Positions 62,276 to 64,000 of a DNA stretch of 64,000 nt are shown here, piece after piece. Under the pieces are notes generated by a model. It was not told where the DNA came from. It saw only the letters and a program-made list of their open reading frames with translations, and did not search any database. The first letter of the stretch is position 1, and the number at the start of each line of letters is the position of its first letter. The position numbers and the translations under genes are program-made. The DNA comes from Nocardiopsis sp. TSRI0078. GTDB taxonomy: Bacteria > Actinomycetota > Actinomycetes > Streptosporangiales > Streptosporangiaceae. Where the stretch lies: positions 310,001 to 374,000 of the forward strand of contig NZ_LWLB01000033.1 of the NCBI RefSeq assembly GCF_001905145.1, written 5' to 3'.

Positions 62276-64000
62276 GTGTTCGGACGAATGGCGGAAAGCG
62301 TCCGCCGCTTCCTGGGTAAGCCCGGCGCGGTGGATCTACGGCCCTATACCAAGCTCCTGTCGGCGATCGAGGCCGAGGAGGATGGTCTGCGTGAGCTCGG
62401 CGACGCCGAGCTGACGGACAAGGCCATCGAACTCGGCAACGCCGAACTCCCCTACGGTCGTGACGACCTCGTGCTGCTGTGCGCCGTCGGCCGCGAGGCC
62501 GCCCGGCGCACCCTGGGCGAGCGACCATTCGACGTTCAGCTCCTCGGTGTCATGGCCCTGCTCGACGGCCACGTCGCCGAGATGGCCACGGGCGAGGGCA
62601 AGACCCTCTCGGGCGCCCTGGCCGCCGCCGGGTTCGCCCTGCGCGGCCAGCGCGTGCACCTGCTGAGCGTCAACGACTACCTGGCCAAGCGCGACGCCGA
62701 GTGGATGCGCCCCCTCTACGACATGCTCGGCGTCACCGTGGGCTGGATCAACGAGGACTCCACGCCGCGGGAGCGCCGCGCCGCCTACTCCTGCGACGTC
62801 ACCTACGCGGCCGTCAGCGAGCTGGGCTTCGACGTCCTGCGCGACCGCATGGTCACCGACATCGACGACCGGGTCGTGCCGCCGCCCAACGTGGCGATCG
62901 TCGACGAGGCCGACTCGGTGCTCGTCGACGAGGCCCGCGTCCCGCTGGTGCTGGCCGGCGCCGCCGAGAGCGTGGCCGCCGACGTGGAGATGGCCGACGT
63001 CGTCCGCACGCTCAAGCCGCGCCTGCACTACGAGGTCGACGGGGAGGGACGCAACGTCCAGCTCACCGACGCCGGGATCGACGCCGTGGAGAAGGCGCTG
63101 GGCGGGGTGGACCTGTACTCCGAGGACGACACCTCCGTCCTGCCGCAGGTCAACCTGGCCCTGCACGCCCACGTCCTGCTCCAGCGCGACGTCCACTACG
63201 TGGTGCGCGACGGCGAGGTCCGGCTCATCAACGAGTCGCGCGGCCGCATCGCCCTGCTCCAGCGCTGGCCGGACGGCCTGCAGGCCGCGGTCGAGGCCAA
63301 GGAGAAGGTGGCGCTCAGCGAGACCGGCGAGGTGCTGGACTCCATCACCGTGCAGTCGCTCGTCCTGCGCTACCCCACGCGCGGCGGTATGACCGGTACC
63401 GCGATGGCCGTCGCCGAACAGCTCCGCGAGTTCTACGAGCTGGAGGTCGCGGTCATCCCCTCCAACAAGCCGAACATCCGGGAGGACCACGGCACGCGCC
63501 TGTACGCCACGCGCGAGGAGAAGGAGGACGCCCTCGTCGCCAAGGTGGAGGAGGTCCACAAGACCGGGCGGCCGATCCTCATCGGTACCCAGGACGTGGC
63601 CGAGTCCGAGCTGCTGGCCGGGCGCCTGCGCGAGGCCGGGCTGGAGTGCGTGGTCCTCAATGCCAAGAACGACGCCGACGAGGCCTCGATCATCGCCGAG
63701 GCGGGCACCTACGGCGCCGTCACCGTCTCCACGCAGATGGCCGGCCGCGGTACCGACATCCGCCTGGGCGGCAGCGACATGGCCGACCGCGACCGGGTGG
63801 TGGAGGCCGGCGGCCTGTACGTGATGGGCTTCGGCCGCTACCCCAGCAGCCGCCTGGACGGGCAGCTGCGCGGCCGCGCCGGGCGCCAGGGCGACCCGGG
63901 CGACTCCATCTTCTTCGTCAGCATGGACGACGACCTGGTGGTCAACCACGCCTCGGAGACCACGGGGTACCAGACCACCGCCGAGGGCGAGATCACCGAC
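62276..64000 (+). CDS. secA2: Accessory preprotein translocase ATPase SecA2 (5' part, runs off the end)
   Basis: Motor ATPase that exports a small set of proteins beside the main SecA. The visible 575 codons contain Walker [14 protein letters not shown]-type [31 protein letters not shown] and [17 protein letters not shown]. From memory, it matches Mycobacterium tuberculosis SecA2 closely, e.g. [12 protein letters not shown] and [19 protein letters not shown] in outline, and lacks the features of the longer housekeeping SecA1. The start is uncertain among ATG 62249, GTG 62276 and ATG 62288. The stop lies beyond the window. Confidence 0.93.
   Translation, partial: MFGRMAESVRRFLGKPGAVDLRPYTKLLSAIEAEEDGLRELGDAELTDKAIELGNAELPYGRDDLVLLCAVGREAARRTLGERPFDVQLLGVMALLDGHVAEMATGEGKTLSGALAAAGFALRGQRVHLLSVNDYLAKRDAEWMRPLYDMLGVTVGWINEDSTPRERRAAYSCDVTYAAVSELGFDVLRDRMVTDIDDRVVPPPNVAIVDEADSVLVDEARVPLVLAGAAESVAADVEMADVVRTLKPRLHYEVDGEGRNVQLTDAGIDAVEKALGGVDLYSEDDTSVLPQVNLALHAHVLLQRDVHYVVRDGEVRLINESRGRIALLQRWPDGLQAAVEAKEKVALSETGEVLDSITVQSLVLRYPTRGGMTGTAMAVAEQLREFYELEVAVIPSNKPNIREDHGTRLYATREEKEDALVAKVEEVHKTGRPILIGTQDVAESELLAGRLREAGLECVVLNAKNDADEASIIAEAGTYGAVTVSTQMAGRGTDIRLGGSDMADRDRVVEAGGLYVMGFGRYPSSRLDGQLRGRAGRQGDPGDSIFFVSMDDDLVVNHASETTGYQTTAEGEITD

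Noticed and set aside
1-64000. tRNA, rRNA, CRISPR array, insertion sequence or phage genes
   Set aside because: Scanned by eye for T-arm motifs, regularly spaced repeats, transposases and integrases; none convincing. A tRNAscan or CRISPR search could still find a weak one.

Overview
The window is very high-GC DNA with frequent GTG and TTG starts, 4-nt ATGA/GTGA gene overlaps and purine-rich ribosome sites. It carries actinobacterial hallmarks: an IclR/GylR-controlled glycerol cluster, the dxr-rseP-ispG isoprenoid cluster, an orphan conservon-type GTPase, an accessory SecA2 and large STAND/LuxR regulators. It looks like a chromosomal segment of a filamentous actinomycete, probably Nocardiopsis or a relative (inference from gene content and protein sequence). 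I see no tRNA, rRNA, CRISPR array, insertion sequence or phage gene.

Layout. 0.2-3.8 kb: glycerol uptake and phosphorylation (glpF, glpK) with a GylR-like regulator; two near-identical operator candidates sit before glpK and before the regulator. 3.9-7.0 kb: threonine aldolase, a MarR plus DJ-1/PfpI pair with a perfect palindrome in its promoter, and a small orphan caspase-like protein. 7.2-10.0 kb: gluconate permease, GntR regulator and gluconokinase with two FadR-type operator candidates. 10.1-11.2 kb: two uncharacterised proteins. 11.6-17.7 kb: a five-gene oligopeptide-type ABC importer with a strong hairpin after the binding-protein gene. 17.7-20.1 kb: a translationally coupled AAA ATPase and membrane TPR protein. 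20.5-25.1 kb: a small membrane protein, an LPXTG surface protein, a DCC-family protein, a protein of a family usually labelled 3-methyladenine DNA glycosylase, and an unrecognised 595-residue coiled-coil protein. 25.5-29.9 kb: aldehyde dehydrogenase and two secreted hydrolases.

30.3-43.8 kb: the MEP-pathway set dxr, rseP and ispG. As I recall, other actinobacteria have a GNAT acetyltransferase gene directly after ispG. Here it lies 8.6 kb further on, after an MpaB-type oxygenase, a cationic amino acid permease, davA and davB (lysine 2-monooxygenase route to 5-aminovalerate), an Lrp regulator and a secreted tripeptidyl-peptidase-like hydrolase. The permease, davA, davB and Lrp genes form a coherent lysine catabolism module.

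44.0-52.7 kb: an MFS exporter, a second peptide-type ABC importer with a fused double ATPase and a Tat-type lipoprotein, a CooC/ArsA-like ATPase with a perfect 17-bp palindrome upstream, and an RsbW-like kinase. 52.8-59.2 kb: a truncated AMP-ligase-like protein and two paralogous STAND/LuxR regulators, with an unusual AT-rich direct repeat between them. 59.4-64.0 kb: a histidyl-tRNA synthetase of a type unlike the usual actinobacterial one, preceded by 0.8 kb without a gene, then the CvnD-like GTPase and the 5' part of secA2, which runs off the end.

The least explained items are the mini-caspase with a ribosome-site-masking hairpin, the AAA/TPR pair, the 595-residue coiled-coil protein, the ligase remnant next to the STAND regulators, and the atypical HisRS. 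Functional calls rest on motifs read by eye and on family knowledge; no database search was run.
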